A stretch of 60,103 nt of DNA from Carnobacterium_A sp049673005. GTDB taxonomy: Bacteria > Bacillota > Bacilli > Lactobacillales > Carnobacteriaceae. Position numbers and translations under genes: made by a program. Position 1 is the stretch's first letter; each line of letters opens with the position of its first letter. Location: contig NZ_JBATXB010000109.1 of assembly GCF_049673005.1 (NCBI RefSeq), forward strand, positions 1-60,103, read 5' to 3'. Below the pieces are notes generated by a model. That model did no database searches and was not told where the DNA came from. It saw nothing but the letters and a program-made list of their open reading frames with translations. Of the stretch, positions 6,363 through 15,238 are shown piece by piece.

Positions 6363-9203
6363 TTAGACTTTTACAGTTTCGTCGTACTCATTATTTTCTA
6401 GTTCATTCTGTTTTCTTTTTTGAACAATGTGTAGATAGATAAATAATAGACTACTAAATACAATCAAAAGACTTGTTAGAACAAGCATACTTTGATTGAA
6501 GAGATCTTGACCTATCCCACCAGAAATAGCTTCTCTAAATCCGTAAATAGAATAAGACATCGGTAAGAACGGATGAATAGAAATAAAGAATTGATTTGTT
6601 AATGGCATTGGGAATGTTCCACCTGCACCACCTAATTGGACAACCAATAGAATCATTGCAATAAAACGACCCACATTATCTAAAGATACCGTTAGAAATG
6701 TGACTATCGCCATGAAAGCAAGTGCGGTTACCATTGCAACAACGAAAAATTTCCCAACAGATTGTACCTGTAATCCTAACGTCATTAAAATTCCGGCTTC
6801 AATAATTGCCATTAATGAAGCAACTGGTAGAGCAACTGACAGTTTTGCTAGCCAAAAAGAAAAACCGGATTGTCCGTTTAAAACTTGTTTTCGTATCGGA
6901 TAAATGACATTGAATACGACTGCTCCTATATACAAAGCCATTGACATAATATAAGGGGCTAAAGCAGCTCCATAGTTGGGAACATGACTGAACTCCTTAT
7001 GAATTAGTTCTGTAGGATTCGAAAACATCCTAAACGTTTCATCTGTTGGGTCAATTGTATTAACTTTGTTCGCACCTTCTTGTAAACTAGTTGCTAATGT
7101 AGTTGTTCCATCATTTAAAGTAGTTAAACCCTCTCCTAGAATAGCTGATCCATTGGCTAATTGAGTAGAACCATCGGTGATTTTCTCAGCTCCATCTGCT
7201 AACTGCTCTGATCCGATTATTAATTTCTCTGAATTGTCGGTTAATTGTCTGGTTCCTTTAACTAACTGATTAGACCCTTTATCTAGCTGATTCACTCCAT
7301 CTGCTAATAATGGTAATTTCTCAACTACTTGATTTATACCATTATTTAATTGAGCTGCTCCAGTATTTAAAGCGCCAGAATTAGTCTCTAATTGAGTAGT
7401 CCCATTTTTTAATGTCTTCACTCCGTTTGTATAAATTGTTATCCCAGCAACTAATCCATCATTGCCTTTCAGACCATTTTGAATCGTCATGAGCCCCTGA
7501 TTTAACTCAGTCATCCCTTGAATAACGCCTTTATTTTGACCTTCCCCCGTTTGCATCAAAGCTGTTTGAACTGACGTTAGACCGCTTTGTAATTCAGTAA
7601 TCGCTTGAGATGCCCCCGGTAAAACTTGATTTGAGCCTGTTGCTAATTCAGCAATTTTAGCTTTTAACACCACTAGTTGTGTCGTTAAATCTGCTAATTC
7701 TTCTAATTGTGTTTGCAACTCTTTTGCTGAAGCTCCTGCATCCACTGCTTTTTCTGCAATTGCTTGAACAGCGCCCCCAGTTGTACCAGTTTGATTAGCA
7801 ATAGTTTCAATTGAAGCTGTATTTTCTTTCTCTTGATTTTGTAACTCTACTTGCAAAGCAGTTAATGATTCTGCTTGTTGAGTTCCTTTAAGATTGTCAG
7901 AATTTTTTATTTCCTCGATTATTTCAATTGTCTTAGCTGTATTGTTAGTTGTTTTTTCAGCTAGTTTATTTGCTTCTGCTCCAATAGTCGAAAGACTAAC
8001 ACTAGCAGTAGTTAAGTTAGGCTCCATGCCTACTAAGTCTTCACCTACCTTGGTTAAGTCTTGCTTAATTAAACTTGTATTAACTTTACCACTTGTATCA
8101 TTTAACATACTATTTAAGGTTTGGATGCCTTCATTTAATTTGGGAAGGCCAGATTGTAGGGCTTTTAATTGTTCTGCTTTTTCTTTGTCTTGTGTAGAGG
8201 TAGCTAATTGAGAAGATAGTTGTTTTAAGCCAGCTAGTAGTTGATCACTGCCACCTTTAACTTGATCTACCCCATTGCTTAAACTCCCTACGCCATTCTG
8301 AAGTATAGAGTTGTTAGCTACCAATTGTCCTGCTCCTGAATTTAATTGGCTAACACCTGCTGTATAGGCTGTTAGTCCCGCTGTTAAATCGGTAGCGCCA
8401 TTATTTAATTGACCCATTCCATTTTTTAACGGTTCTACGCTTGAGGCTAATTGTCCAATACCTTTATTTAATTTCATTGCACCTAAATCCAATTGAGCAA
8501 CACCATCTGTGTAGTCCTTCAAACCAATAGTTAACGCATCTGCACCTTCGTTAAAAGTTAGAGTACTATCAGCTAATTTGGTTAGATTTTTAGTTATCTC
8601 TTTATTTCCGTCTGTTAGTTTTTTTGTTCCTTCTTTCAACTTTTCTGAACCATCTCCAGCTTCAGTGAATCCATCACCTACTTCACCTATTTGGTCAAAT
8701 AAAGCTTCTGTATAAGCTTTTGTAACATTTTGAGAAACTTCCATTTTGACTTCTTTGACAGCTGATTTGCTAATCACTTCACCAATAAAGTTTAATGAAC
8801 CATTTGTTTTATAGGTTAACTTCATTTTTTCAGGGTGTTGATCCATTAATGTAGAAGCATTTTTTGAAAAATCTTTCGGTATTGTCATTACCATATAATA
8901 TTTACGATTTTCTAATCCTTTTTCTGCCTCTCTTGGGGTTATAAAGTGCCAATCTAAAGCATTATTATTTTTTAAATTTTCTACTAAATCAGCTCCAACA
9001 GCTAATTTTTCTCCTTCATAATTAACTTGTTGATCTTCATTTACAACGGCAACTGACAGTTTATCTGTATTGCCATACGGATCCCAGTTCGATTTCAAGA
9101 AGAATCCTGCATATAGTATTGGTATAAATAATATAACTACACAAGAAAGTAGCAATATTTTATTAGAGTATATTTCTTTCCATTCTTTTTTCACCATTCT
9201 CAT
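6363..9203 (-). CDS. YhgE/Pip domain protein (giant ABC-2-like membrane protein)
   Basis: A 946-residue YhgE/Pip family protein. One N-terminal membrane segment (about 15-35) is followed by a roughly 650-residue extracellular region and five to six C-terminal helices (about 725-925) of the ABC-2/type VII-associated fold. The extracellular part is built from many copies of a degenerate GxxxLxxGxxxLxxG unit (for example LADGAEKITDGSTQLANGS), predicted to form a long rod. Lactococcal Pip is a phage c2 receptor, and EsaA/YueB relatives serve type VII secretion and phage SPP1 binding. No type VII gene is present here, so a secretion role is unsupported. An Rrf2 regulator lies 32 bases upstream in the same operon. 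Confidence 0.85.
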   Translation of the reverse strand: MRMVKKEWKEIYSNKILLLSCVVILFIPILYAGFFLKSNWDPYGNTDKLSVAVVNEDQQVNYEGEKLAVGADLVENLKNNNALDWHFITPREAEKGLENRKYYMVMTIPKDFSKNASTLMDQHPEKMKLTYKTNGSLNFIGEVISKSAVKEVKMEVSQNVTKAYTEALFDQIGEVGDGFTEAGDGSEKLKEGTKKLTDGNKEITKNLTKLADSTLTFNEGADALTIGLKDYTDGVAQLDLGAMKLNKGIGQLASSVEPLKNGMGQLNNGATDLTAGLTAYTAGVSQLNSGAGQLVANNSILQNGVGSLSNGVDQVKGGSDQLLAGLKQLSSQLATSTQDKEKAEQLKALQSGLPKLNEGIQTLNSMLNDTSGKVNTSLIKQDLTKVGEDLVGMEPNLTTASVSLSTIGAEANKLAEKTTNNTAKTIEIIEEIKNSDNLKGTQQAESLTALQVELQNQEKENTASIETIANQTGTTGGAVQAIAEKAVDAGASAKELQTQLEELADLTTQLVVLKAKIAELATGSNQVLPGASQAITELQSGLTSVQTALMQTGEGQNKGVIQGMTELNQGLMTIQNGLKGNDGLVAGITIYTNGVKTLKNGTTQLETNSGALNTGAAQLNNGINQVVEKLPLLADGVNQLDKGSNQLVKGTRQLTDNSEKLIIGSEQLADGAEKITDGSTQLANGSAILGEGLTTLNDGTTTLATSLQEGANKVNTIDPTDETFRMFSNPTELIHKEFSHVPNYGAALAPYIMSMALYIGAVVFNVIYPIRKQVLNGQSGFSFWLAKLSVALPVASLMAIIEAGILMTLGLQVQSVGKFFVVAMVTALAFMAIVTFLTVSLDNVGRFIAMILLVVQLGGAGGTFPMPLTNQFFISIHPFLPMSYSIYGFREAISGGIGQDLFNQSMLVLTSLLIVFSSLLFIYLHIVQKRKQNELENNEYDETVKV

Positions 9204-9235
9204 TTGTTCTTTTCCTCACTTCTTTTAACTCAAAA

Positions 9236-9715
9236 CTAATTTATTTTTGTTTCATTCCAATTTAAAATAGGGATATCTTGATGTTTTAATGATTTGCGAA
9301 TCAATTGGGCAACGGTTTGCTCTCTTAAATAGTCTTTATACTGATTATCTGCCTGTTTAAATACTTCAGTCAAAACGATTTCGCCATGATTAGCAGTTGG
9401 TCCTAAATCTGAAAACACTTGATTAATCATTCCTGTATTAGGATAGGTGACAATTGGACCTTCTAAAGCTTCAACTACTTCCAGAAGATGAATATTTTCT
9501 GGATTTCTAGCTAAAGAAAAACCACCATTACTCCCAGAAACAGAAGTAACTAAACCATTCACAACTAATTTCCTCATAATTTTTTTTATATAGGAAGGTG
9601 AAGCTCCTTTTAGCCTACGATTAATAATGTGTGAAGTAATTGGAAAATTTTTATCTTGCGTTGCTAATAATGTAATGATGCAGATTGCCTGTTCTAAACC
9701 CCTTGTTAAATTCAT
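9236..9715 (-). CDS. Rrf2 family transcriptional regulator
   Basis: A 159-residue Rrf2-type winged-helix repressor. The recognition region (ASPSYIKKIMRKLVVNGL) and wing (SGSNGGFSLARNPENI) are clear. The three-cysteine cluster of the Fe-S sensors IscR/NsrR is absent; only Cys12 is present, so it resembles YwnA-like cluster-free members. The ATG has AGAGGCG 5 bases upstream. It heads a two-gene operon with the YhgE/Pip gene. Paired GTATCCA half-sites just downstream of its own promoter suggest autorepression. Confidence 0.85.
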   Translation of the reverse strand: MNLTRGLEQAICIITLLATQDKNFPITSHIINRRLKGASPSYIKKIMRKLVVNGLVTSVSGSNGGFSLARNPENIHLLEVVEALEGPIVTYPNTGMINQVFSDLGPTANHGEIVLTEVFKQADNQYKDYLREQTVAQLIRKSLKHQDIPILNWNETKIN

Positions 9716-9753
9716 ACTCTCGCCTCTTTTCTTTTCAGCATTAACTATATCTC

Positions 9754-9815
9754 GTATCCATTATGGACTTCTTGTATCCACAAACAAATTTACTCTACTT
9801 TTTAAATAAAAGCAA
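9754..9815 (-). promoter_or_regulatory. Promoter and candidate operator of the Rrf2-Pip operon
   Basis: On the minus strand -35 TTGCTT (9810-9815) and -10 TAAATT (9787-9792) are 17 bases apart. Immediately downstream TGGATAC occurs twice in direct orientation (GTATCCA on the plus strand at 9774-9780 and 9754-9760), 20 bases or two helix turns apart. A repressor there would block initiation. Confidence 0.5.
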
Positions 9816-9856
9816 TTAAAAGTTCTTCATTCCCAAAAAAATATTTCCTGGTAAAA

Positions 9857-9887
9857 CAAAAAAAGATGGAACACAATAAGTCCCATC
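9857..9887 (-). terminator. Terminator of the gcv operon tail
   Basis: Minus-strand stem GATGGGAC / GTTCCATC (9880-9887 with 9865-9872) with a 7-base loop, followed by TTTTTTTGTTTT. It sits 63 bases after the guanylate-kinase-like gene. Confidence 0.75.
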
Positions 9888-9949
9888 TGTTGTTTATTCG
9901 TTTATAATTTTAACTCATTGTTACAACAATAAATTAAGTCCTATTTAAA

Positions 9950-10504
9950 CTATTTTATCCATTCTTTAATAAATCTTAAAACAGCTTTGACTGATTGACC
10001 TAACTCTTGAGCAGGAAGAATTAAATCTGTTTCTACTGGCGCATCAAATTCATCCGTTTGTTTAGCAAATAATAACCTTTGCTGTATATCTTCTAAACAA
10101 TCGCCTCTTTTTTCCATTCTTTGTTGAATTTCTGCCTCTGTTGTTTCTAGATAGATAATTTTTGTGTAGAAAGGATAAACTTCTTTTAAAGCTGTTGCAC
10201 CATTTTTATCTAAAACAACACTCATTATGTCATTGAGATCCAATCCTTCTTCCACAGTATCAACGGTCAGTCCGTAAAGATGGTTATTGTATAAAGAGTT
10301 TTCAATAAACGCTATATTAGACATATCAGATAATTCTCTAAAATAATAATCTGTTCCTTCTACTTCTCCATTCCTTTTGGGCCGAGTAGTTGTAGTAACT
10401 AATTTCGGAATTCCTATCGCTTCTAATTCATTAGCTAGAGTAGTTTTCCCACTGCCACTAACTCCAACTAATACTAGGATCATTTTATTCTCTTCACTAC
10501 CCAT
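9950..10504 (-). CDS. Guanylate kinase-like nucleoside monophosphate kinase
   Basis: A 184-residue P-loop kinase of the guanylate kinase family. Walker A is GVSGSGKTT (about 15-22). The GMP-binding motif TTTTRPKRNGEVEGTDYYF matches the family STTTRxPRxGExxGxDYxF pattern, and a later segment corresponds to the lid. It is about 20 residues shorter than housekeeping Gmk and has a short charged N-terminal extension (MGSEENK). CGGAGG lies 7 bases before the start. It follows gcvPB by 51 bases without an obvious promoter, so it is probably the last gene of the gcv transcript. Whether it phosphorylates GMP or another substrate is unknown; the main gmk probably lies elsewhere. Confidence 0.8.
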   Translation of the reverse strand: MGSEENKMILVLVGVSGSGKTTLANELEAIGIPKLVTTTTRPKRNGEVEGTDYYFRELSDMSNIAFIENSLYNNHLYGLTVDTVEEGLDLNDIMSVVLDKNGATALKEVYPFYTKIIYLETTEAEIQQRMEKRGDCLEDIQQRLLFAKQTDEFDAPVETDLILPAQELGQSVKAVLRFIKEWIK

Positions 10505-10555
10505 ATTTATTCCTCCGTTTTAAAAAACCATCATCATACCTTATTTATCCTCTTA

Positions 10556-12025
10556 TCATTTTTCATCATTTTTATTGTATCTTACTACTAATTTCCTAGC
10601 GGCCTTAACTTCATCCATTCGCCTAACAGGTGTTGTATGAGGCGCTTCTAGAACAGTCGCAGGTGTCTGTTCAACTTCTTTTGCAATACCGATTAACGTC
10701 TTTGCAAACGCATCTAGAGTCTCTTTTGTTTCAGTCTCTGTTGGTTCAATCATCATTGCTTCTTCAACAATTAGAGGAAAGTAAACAGTAGGTGCATAAT
10801 AACCAAAATCCAGTAATCTTTTAGCAATATCCATTGTGCGTACACCCAGTTTTTTTTGTTTTAACCCAGATAAAACAAATTCATGCTTACAAAACTGAGT
10901 ATGCGATACATTATAGTATGGTGCTAGTAATTTACGCAAATAATTCGCATGCAATACCGCACTTTCTGATACTTGATTTAGTCCAATTGGGCCCATTGTT
11001 CGAATATAAGTATACGCTCTAACATTGACACCAAAATTCCCAAAATATCCTTTAACTCGTCCTACTGAAAGTGGAAATTCTGAATTGAGTACATACTCAT
11101 CCTCTTGCTTTTCAATACGTGGAATTGGTAAATAAGGTGCTAAGAAAGATTTAACTCCAACCGGACCTGACCCTGGACCTCCACCTCCATGAGGTGTACT
11201 AAACGTTTTGTGTAGATTAAGATGTACGATATCAAAACCCATCACAGCTGGTGTCGTTTTGCCTAAAATAGCATTCAAATTTGCACCATCATAGTATAAT
11301 AGACCTCCAACGCCGTGAATAATTTTTGAAATTTCTACAATATCTTTTTCAAACAATCCAAGTGTATTGGGATTCGTCAACATTAAACCTGCAACATCTG
11401 TTCCCACTTGTTTTTTTAATTCAGCTAAATCAACTGTCCCAGAAGCATTCGATGGAATTTCAACTACGTCAAAACCAGCAATAAATGCACTAGATGGATT
11501 TGTTCCATGTGCTGAATCTGGTACAAGAATTTTAGTTCGTTTTTTACCTTCTCCATTTTGCTTATGAAATAATTTCATGATCATAAGACCAGCCCACTCA
11601 CCTTGTGCTCCAGCAGCGGGTTGCAATGAAAGAGCATCCATTCCTGTAATGATCTTTAAGTCTTCTTGCAATTCATACATCAATTCGAGTGCACCTTGAA
11701 CTGTTTGTACCGGTTGAAAAGGGTGGATATTAGCAAATCCTGGTAACCGTGCTACATCTTCATTGATTTTAGGATTGTATTTCATTGTACATGAGCCTAA
11801 TGGATAAAAACCATTATCTACTCCAAAGTTTTTATTCGATAATGCGGTGTAGTGACGCATTAGTTGTGGTTCAGAAACTTCAGGAAGCTCGGCAGGTATT
11901 TTTCGTATCAAATGCTCAGGAAACTTTTTTAATAAAGAAACAGAAGCTACATCGCTTTCTGGAAGGCTAGCTGCCTTTCTACCTGGACGGCTGATTTCAA
12001 AAATTAATTCATTGTAATCGATCAT
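10556..12025 (-). CDS. gcvPB: Glycine dehydrogenase (decarboxylating) subunit 2
   Basis: C-terminal half of the P-protein of the glycine cleavage complex, a cytosolic PLP enzyme that decarboxylates glycine and passes the aminomethyl group to lipoyl-GcvH. The 489-residue length fits split-type GcvPB. The PLP lysine lies in HLNLHKTFSTPHGGGGPGSG (near residue 273), followed by the glycine-rich loop. It overlaps gcvPA by 4 bases (ATGA), so the two subunits of the heterotetramer are translationally coupled. Confidence 0.97.
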   Translation of the reverse strand: MIDYNELIFEISRPGRKAASLPESDVASVSLLKKFPEHLIRKIPAELPEVSEPQLMRHYTALSNKNFGVDNGFYPLGSCTMKYNPKINEDVARLPGFANIHPFQPVQTVQGALELMYELQEDLKIITGMDALSLQPAAGAQGEWAGLMIMKLFHKQNGEGKKRTKILVPDSAHGTNPSSAFIAGFDVVEIPSNASGTVDLAELKKQVGTDVAGLMLTNPNTLGLFEKDIVEISKIIHGVGGLLYYDGANLNAILGKTTPAVMGFDIVHLNLHKTFSTPHGGGGPGSGPVGVKSFLAPYLPIPRIEKQEDEYVLNSEFPLSVGRVKGYFGNFGVNVRAYTYIRTMGPIGLNQVSESAVLHANYLRKLLAPYYNVSHTQFCKHEFVLSGLKQKKLGVRTMDIAKRLLDFGYYAPTVYFPLIVEEAMMIEPTETETKETLDAFAKTLIGIAKEVEQTPATVLEAPHTTPVRRMDEVKAARKLVVRYNKNDEK

Positions 12026-13371
12026 TTTATCATTCCTTCCAGCACAGCAATAAATTCGTCTATTTCTTCTTTTGTCCGTTGCTCTGTTACAGCAATTAAC
12101 ATATGATTCTTTAATCCATACTCTAATTCTAAATTGTATCCACCAATTATTTTTTGCTCTAAGAGCACTTTATTTGTCTGTGGTATTGAAAAAGGAAGCT
12201 CAACGACAAACTCATTAAAAAAAGGAGCTTGATTGTTGACAGAAAAACCTTTCTCTACTAATTTTCTAGCCATATAATCAGCTTTTTCAATATTTAATTG
12301 AGCCATGTGGCGTAGCCCTTCTTTACCCAATGCAGACATAAATACTGCCGAAGCTAATGCATTCAACGCTTGATTTGAACTCATATTAGAAGTTGCTTTT
12401 TCACGTTTGATGTGTTGCTCACGTGTTTGTAAAGTGAGAACAAATCCACGTTTTCCATCTCTATCAACGGATTGTCCGACGATACGCCCTGGTAATTTAC
12501 GAATATGTTTTTTCTTAACTGCAAAATAACCACAATGTGGTCCTCCGAATGACATCGATAAGCCTAATGGTTGGGTGTCACCTACGACTATATCAGCACC
12601 TAGCTGTCCAGGAGCTTCTAGTAGAGCTAAAGCTAAAGGATTGGCCGAAACAATTAATAAAGCTCCAGTAGATTCTGCTATTTTTTTTATTTCTGATAAA
12701 TCTTCTATTGAACCAAAAAAATTTGGGTATTGAATAATTACAGCAGCGGTTTCTTGAGTAATAAGTTCTGTTAATTCATTTAAGTCAGTCGTATCTCCAT
12801 TTAATTTTGCTTCTTCTATTTTATAGTTGAAGCCAGCTGATACCGTTTTTAAAATTTCACGCCCTTGGGGATGAACTCCTTTAGAAATAACGACTTTATC
12901 TCTTTTAGTACTCCGAACAGCTAACGTAGCTGCTTCACCAATTGCGGTAAATCCATCATATAAAGATGAATTTGCGGCATCCATTCCTGTTAGTTCACAA
13001 ATCATTGTTTGAAATTCAAAGATAGCTTGTAGTTCACCTTGGCTAGCTTCTGCTTGATAAGGTGTGTAAGCTGTATAAAATTCTGATCGTGAGATAACAT
13101 GATCCACTGTACTCGGAATATAATGATCATATGTCCCAGCTCCTAAGAACAAAGTAAATTCTTTGCTATTTTTATTTTTACTCGCCATACCTCGCATTTT
13201 CTTATCTAAAGCTGATTCATGCAGAGCAGCTGGGATTTCTAAATTTTTCTTTAACTGTATCGCATCTGGAATATCAGTAAATAAATCAGATATTGAAGAA
13301 ACTTCTAAAGTTGCTAACATTTCTTCACGATCTTGAAGTGTGTCTGGAAGGTATCTAAAATCATTTCCCAT
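12022..13371 (-). CDS. gcvPA: Glycine dehydrogenase (decarboxylating) subunit 1
   Basis: N-terminal half of the split P-protein, 449 residues, pairing with GcvPB. Family segments visible include FLGAGTYDHYIPS, TPYQAEASQGELQ, NSSLYDGFTA and SFGGPHCGYFAVK. As in other split systems this subunit has no PLP lysine; it completes the active site. AGGAGG precedes the ATG, which lies 3 bases after gcvH. Confidence 0.97.
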   Translation of the reverse strand: MGNDFRYLPDTLQDREEMLATLEVSSISDLFTDIPDAIQLKKNLEIPAALHESALDKKMRGMASKNKNSKEFTLFLGAGTYDHYIPSTVDHVISRSEFYTAYTPYQAEASQGELQAIFEFQTMICELTGMDAANSSLYDGFTAIGEAATLAVRSTKRDKVVISKGVHPQGREILKTVSAGFNYKIEEAKLNGDTTDLNELTELITQETAAVIIQYPNFFGSIEDLSEIKKIAESTGALLIVSANPLALALLEAPGQLGADIVVGDTQPLGLSMSFGGPHCGYFAVKKKHIRKLPGRIVGQSVDRDGKRGFVLTLQTREQHIKREKATSNMSSNQALNALASAVFMSALGKEGLRHMAQLNIEKADYMARKLVEKGFSVNNQAPFFNEFVVELPFSIPQTNKVLLEQKIIGGYNLELEYGLKNHMLIAVTEQRTKEEIDEFIAVLEGMIK

Positions 13372-13374
13372 TTT

Positions 13375-13800
13375 TTATTCCTCCTCGTTTTCCGCTTCTT
13401 CATCGTCTTCTTCTAATTTTTCAACTAAATTATCATATTCTTCTTGCGTCAATAAATCTGCTAACTCGCTTGAATCACTGAGTAGAACTTCACTCATCCA
13501 TCCTTCATTTAACGGGCCTTCATTCACTAATTCAGGAGCATCCTCCAATTCTTCATTAACTAAAACTACTTTTCCAGATACTGGTGAAAATATGACAGAT
13601 GCTGATTTCGTTGACTCAATTGTGCCTATTTCATCACCTGCACTTACATGAGCTGCTATTTCAGGGAGTTCCACATAAACAACATCTCCTAATTCTTTTG
13701 CTGCATATTCTGTTATTCCTAAACGAACTTTATCGTCACCTATCGGCATAACCCATTCATGTTCTTCTGTGTAATAACGTTCCATATCTTTTTCATTCAT
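13375..13800 (-). CDS. gcvH: Glycine cleavage system H protein
   Basis: Lipoyl carrier of the glycine cleavage complex, shuttling the aminomethyl group from P to T protein and electrons to dihydrolipoyl dehydrogenase. Family signatures are YTEEHEWV, GITEYAAKELGDVVYVELPE and the lipoylation loop GTIESTKSAS with Lys65. At 141 residues it is longer than the usual about 127 because of a strongly acidic tail (EKLEEDDEEAENEEE). No lipoate ligase or dihydrolipoyl dehydrogenase gene is in the window, so those parts must come from elsewhere. Confidence 0.96.
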   Translation of the reverse strand: MNEKDMERYYTEEHEWVMPIGDDKVRLGITEYAAKELGDVVYVELPEIAAHVSAGDEIGTIESTKSASVIFSPVSGKVVLVNEELEDAPELVNEGPLNEGWMSEVLLSDSSELADLLTQEEYDNLVEKLEEDDEEAENEEE

Positions 13801-13823
13801 TTAAATCGCTCCTCTTCCACGGT

Positions 13824-14948
13824 TCATTTAGTTTTTTTATTTCTTTTATAAAATGGTATCTTTACTACAACTGCTTCAACGAATTTAGTGCGAATTTCAA
13901 TATAGATCTCTCCATTTAGGTCACTATAATCTGTATTTAAAAGTGCTAGTCCAATGCTTTTATTTAACGTTGGTGATTTAGTACCTGAAGTAACTACCCC
14001 TATTTCTTTTCCAAGATTATCATACACTTTACAACCTGAGCGTGGGATTCCTTTACCGACTAATTCGAATCCTTTTATTTTCTGTTTTATCCCTATTTCA
14101 AGCTGCTCTTTAAGGTCTTTTTTCCCGATAAAGTCACAATTTTTATTCATCTTCACTGCAAAACCACTATTTGCTTGTAATGGGCTGATCTCTGATGATA
14201 ATTCATGACCGTATAATGATAACGCAGACTCTAAGCGCAAAGTATCTCTGGAACCTAATCCACAGGGTTTAAGTCCCGCTTCTTTTCCAACTGCCAACAA
14301 TGATTCCCAAAGTTTTTCTGTTTTATCTACAGCAACATAAAGCTCAAAACCATCTTCTCCCGTATAACCGGTTCTTGAAACCAAAATATCTTCAATTTCA
14401 CCAACTGAAATATTTTGCTTAAAATGAAATGCTTTTATGTCATTCAAATCTATTTTAGTCAACTTTTGTAGTATTCTCTCTGCAGATGGTCCTTGTAGCG
14501 CTATCAAACCTATTGCGTCAGATTTATTCTTTAAAATAACATCACCGAATAAGTTTTCTTTCATCCAATTAAAATCTTTTTCAGTGTTGCTTGCATTTAC
14601 TGTGACTAAGAAATTAGTCGTCGCTAATTTAGAAATGATGAGATCATCTACAGTTCCACCATTTGAGTAACACATAAAGTGGTACTGCGATTGGCCCACC
14701 TCCATTTTTGTTACATCATTTGTTAAGAGCCAATTAAGATACGATTCAGCATCATTTCCTTCAACAAAAAATTCTCCCATGTGAGAAACGTCAAATAAAC
14801 CTGCTTCATTTCGGACTGCTTTGTGTTCTTCAATAATACCAGTAAACTGTATCGGTAATGCCCAACCGCCAAAATCGGTTAATTTTATTTTATTTCTTTT
14901 GTAATAATCAACTAATGGTGTCTGTTTAATTTTATTTGTTGAGGTCAT
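13824..14948 (-). CDS. gcvT: Aminomethyltransferase (glycine cleavage T protein)
   Basis: Tetrahydrofolate-dependent T protein, releasing ammonia and forming 5,10-methylene-THF from the aminomethyl-lipoyl H protein. The 374-residue length is typical. Seen motifs: DFGGWALPIQF, LFDVSHMGEF, the THF-binding loop GGTVDDLIISKL, SRTGYTGEDGFELY and CGLGSRDTLRLE. AGGAGG lies ahead of the start. First of the four gcv genes; the 53-base gap to the small gene upstream is too short for a glycine riboswitch and none is recognised. A weak promoter (TTTACA-N16-TAAACT) can be drawn in it. Confidence 0.97.
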   Translation of the reverse strand: MTSTNKIKQTPLVDYYKRNKIKLTDFGGWALPIQFTGIIEEHKAVRNEAGLFDVSHMGEFFVEGNDAESYLNWLLTNDVTKMEVGQSQYHFMCYSNGGTVDDLIISKLATTNFLVTVNASNTEKDFNWMKENLFGDVILKNKSDAIGLIALQGPSAERILQKLTKIDLNDIKAFHFKQNISVGEIEDILVSRTGYTGEDGFELYVAVDKTEKLWESLLAVGKEAGLKPCGLGSRDTLRLESALSLYGHELSSEISPLQANSGFAVKMNKNCDFIGKKDLKEQLEIGIKQKIKGFELVGKGIPRSGCKVYDNLGKEIGVVTSGTKSPTLNKSIGLALLNTDYSDLNGEIYIEIRTKFVEAVVVKIPFYKRNKKTK

Positions 14949-15001
14949 TTTTTTCTCCTCCTAAGTTTATTTAAATGAAAATCAATGTAAAATTCGTATT
15001 G

Positions 15002-15190
15002 TCATTCTTTTCCCACACTGGTTGAACTTTTTGATGATGAATAAATTGACTGTTCAAGAGACGACGTTGGGTTTTCATCGTTTTCTGGTTTTTCTTTGTC
15101 TGTTAGTAAATAAATACCGTAAGCTATGACCGTTACACCGACTACACTAGATAGTACACGCGTAGCTTTTCCTACATCTCTCATATCCAT
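15002..15190 (-). CDS. Small single-span membrane protein, unknown function
   Basis: A 62-residue protein with one predicted membrane helix (about residues 10-30, LSSVVGVTVIAYGIYLL) and a polar, serine/acid-rich tail. It has no cysteine or known domain. AGGGGCG lies 5 bases before the ATG. It is sandwiched between the EamA gene (48 bases upstream) and gcvT (53 bases downstream), all on one strand, and may be in the same transcript as either. I do not recognise the family. Confidence 0.6.
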   Translation of the reverse strand: MDMRDVGKATRVLSSVVGVTVIAYGIYLLTDKEKPENDENPTSSLEQSIYSSSKSSTSVGKE

Positions 15191-15238
15191 TTAATCGCCC
15201 CTTTTTCATTAGTGTACTCTTTTTATTCATTTCTATCA

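Noticed and set aside
7894..8211. 105-codon plus-strand frame inside the YhgE/Pip gene
   Set aside because: Shadow of the repeat-rich coding region; no start signals.
14949..15001. Glycine riboswitch before gcvT
   Set aside because: Only 53 bases are available and no aptamer motif is seen.
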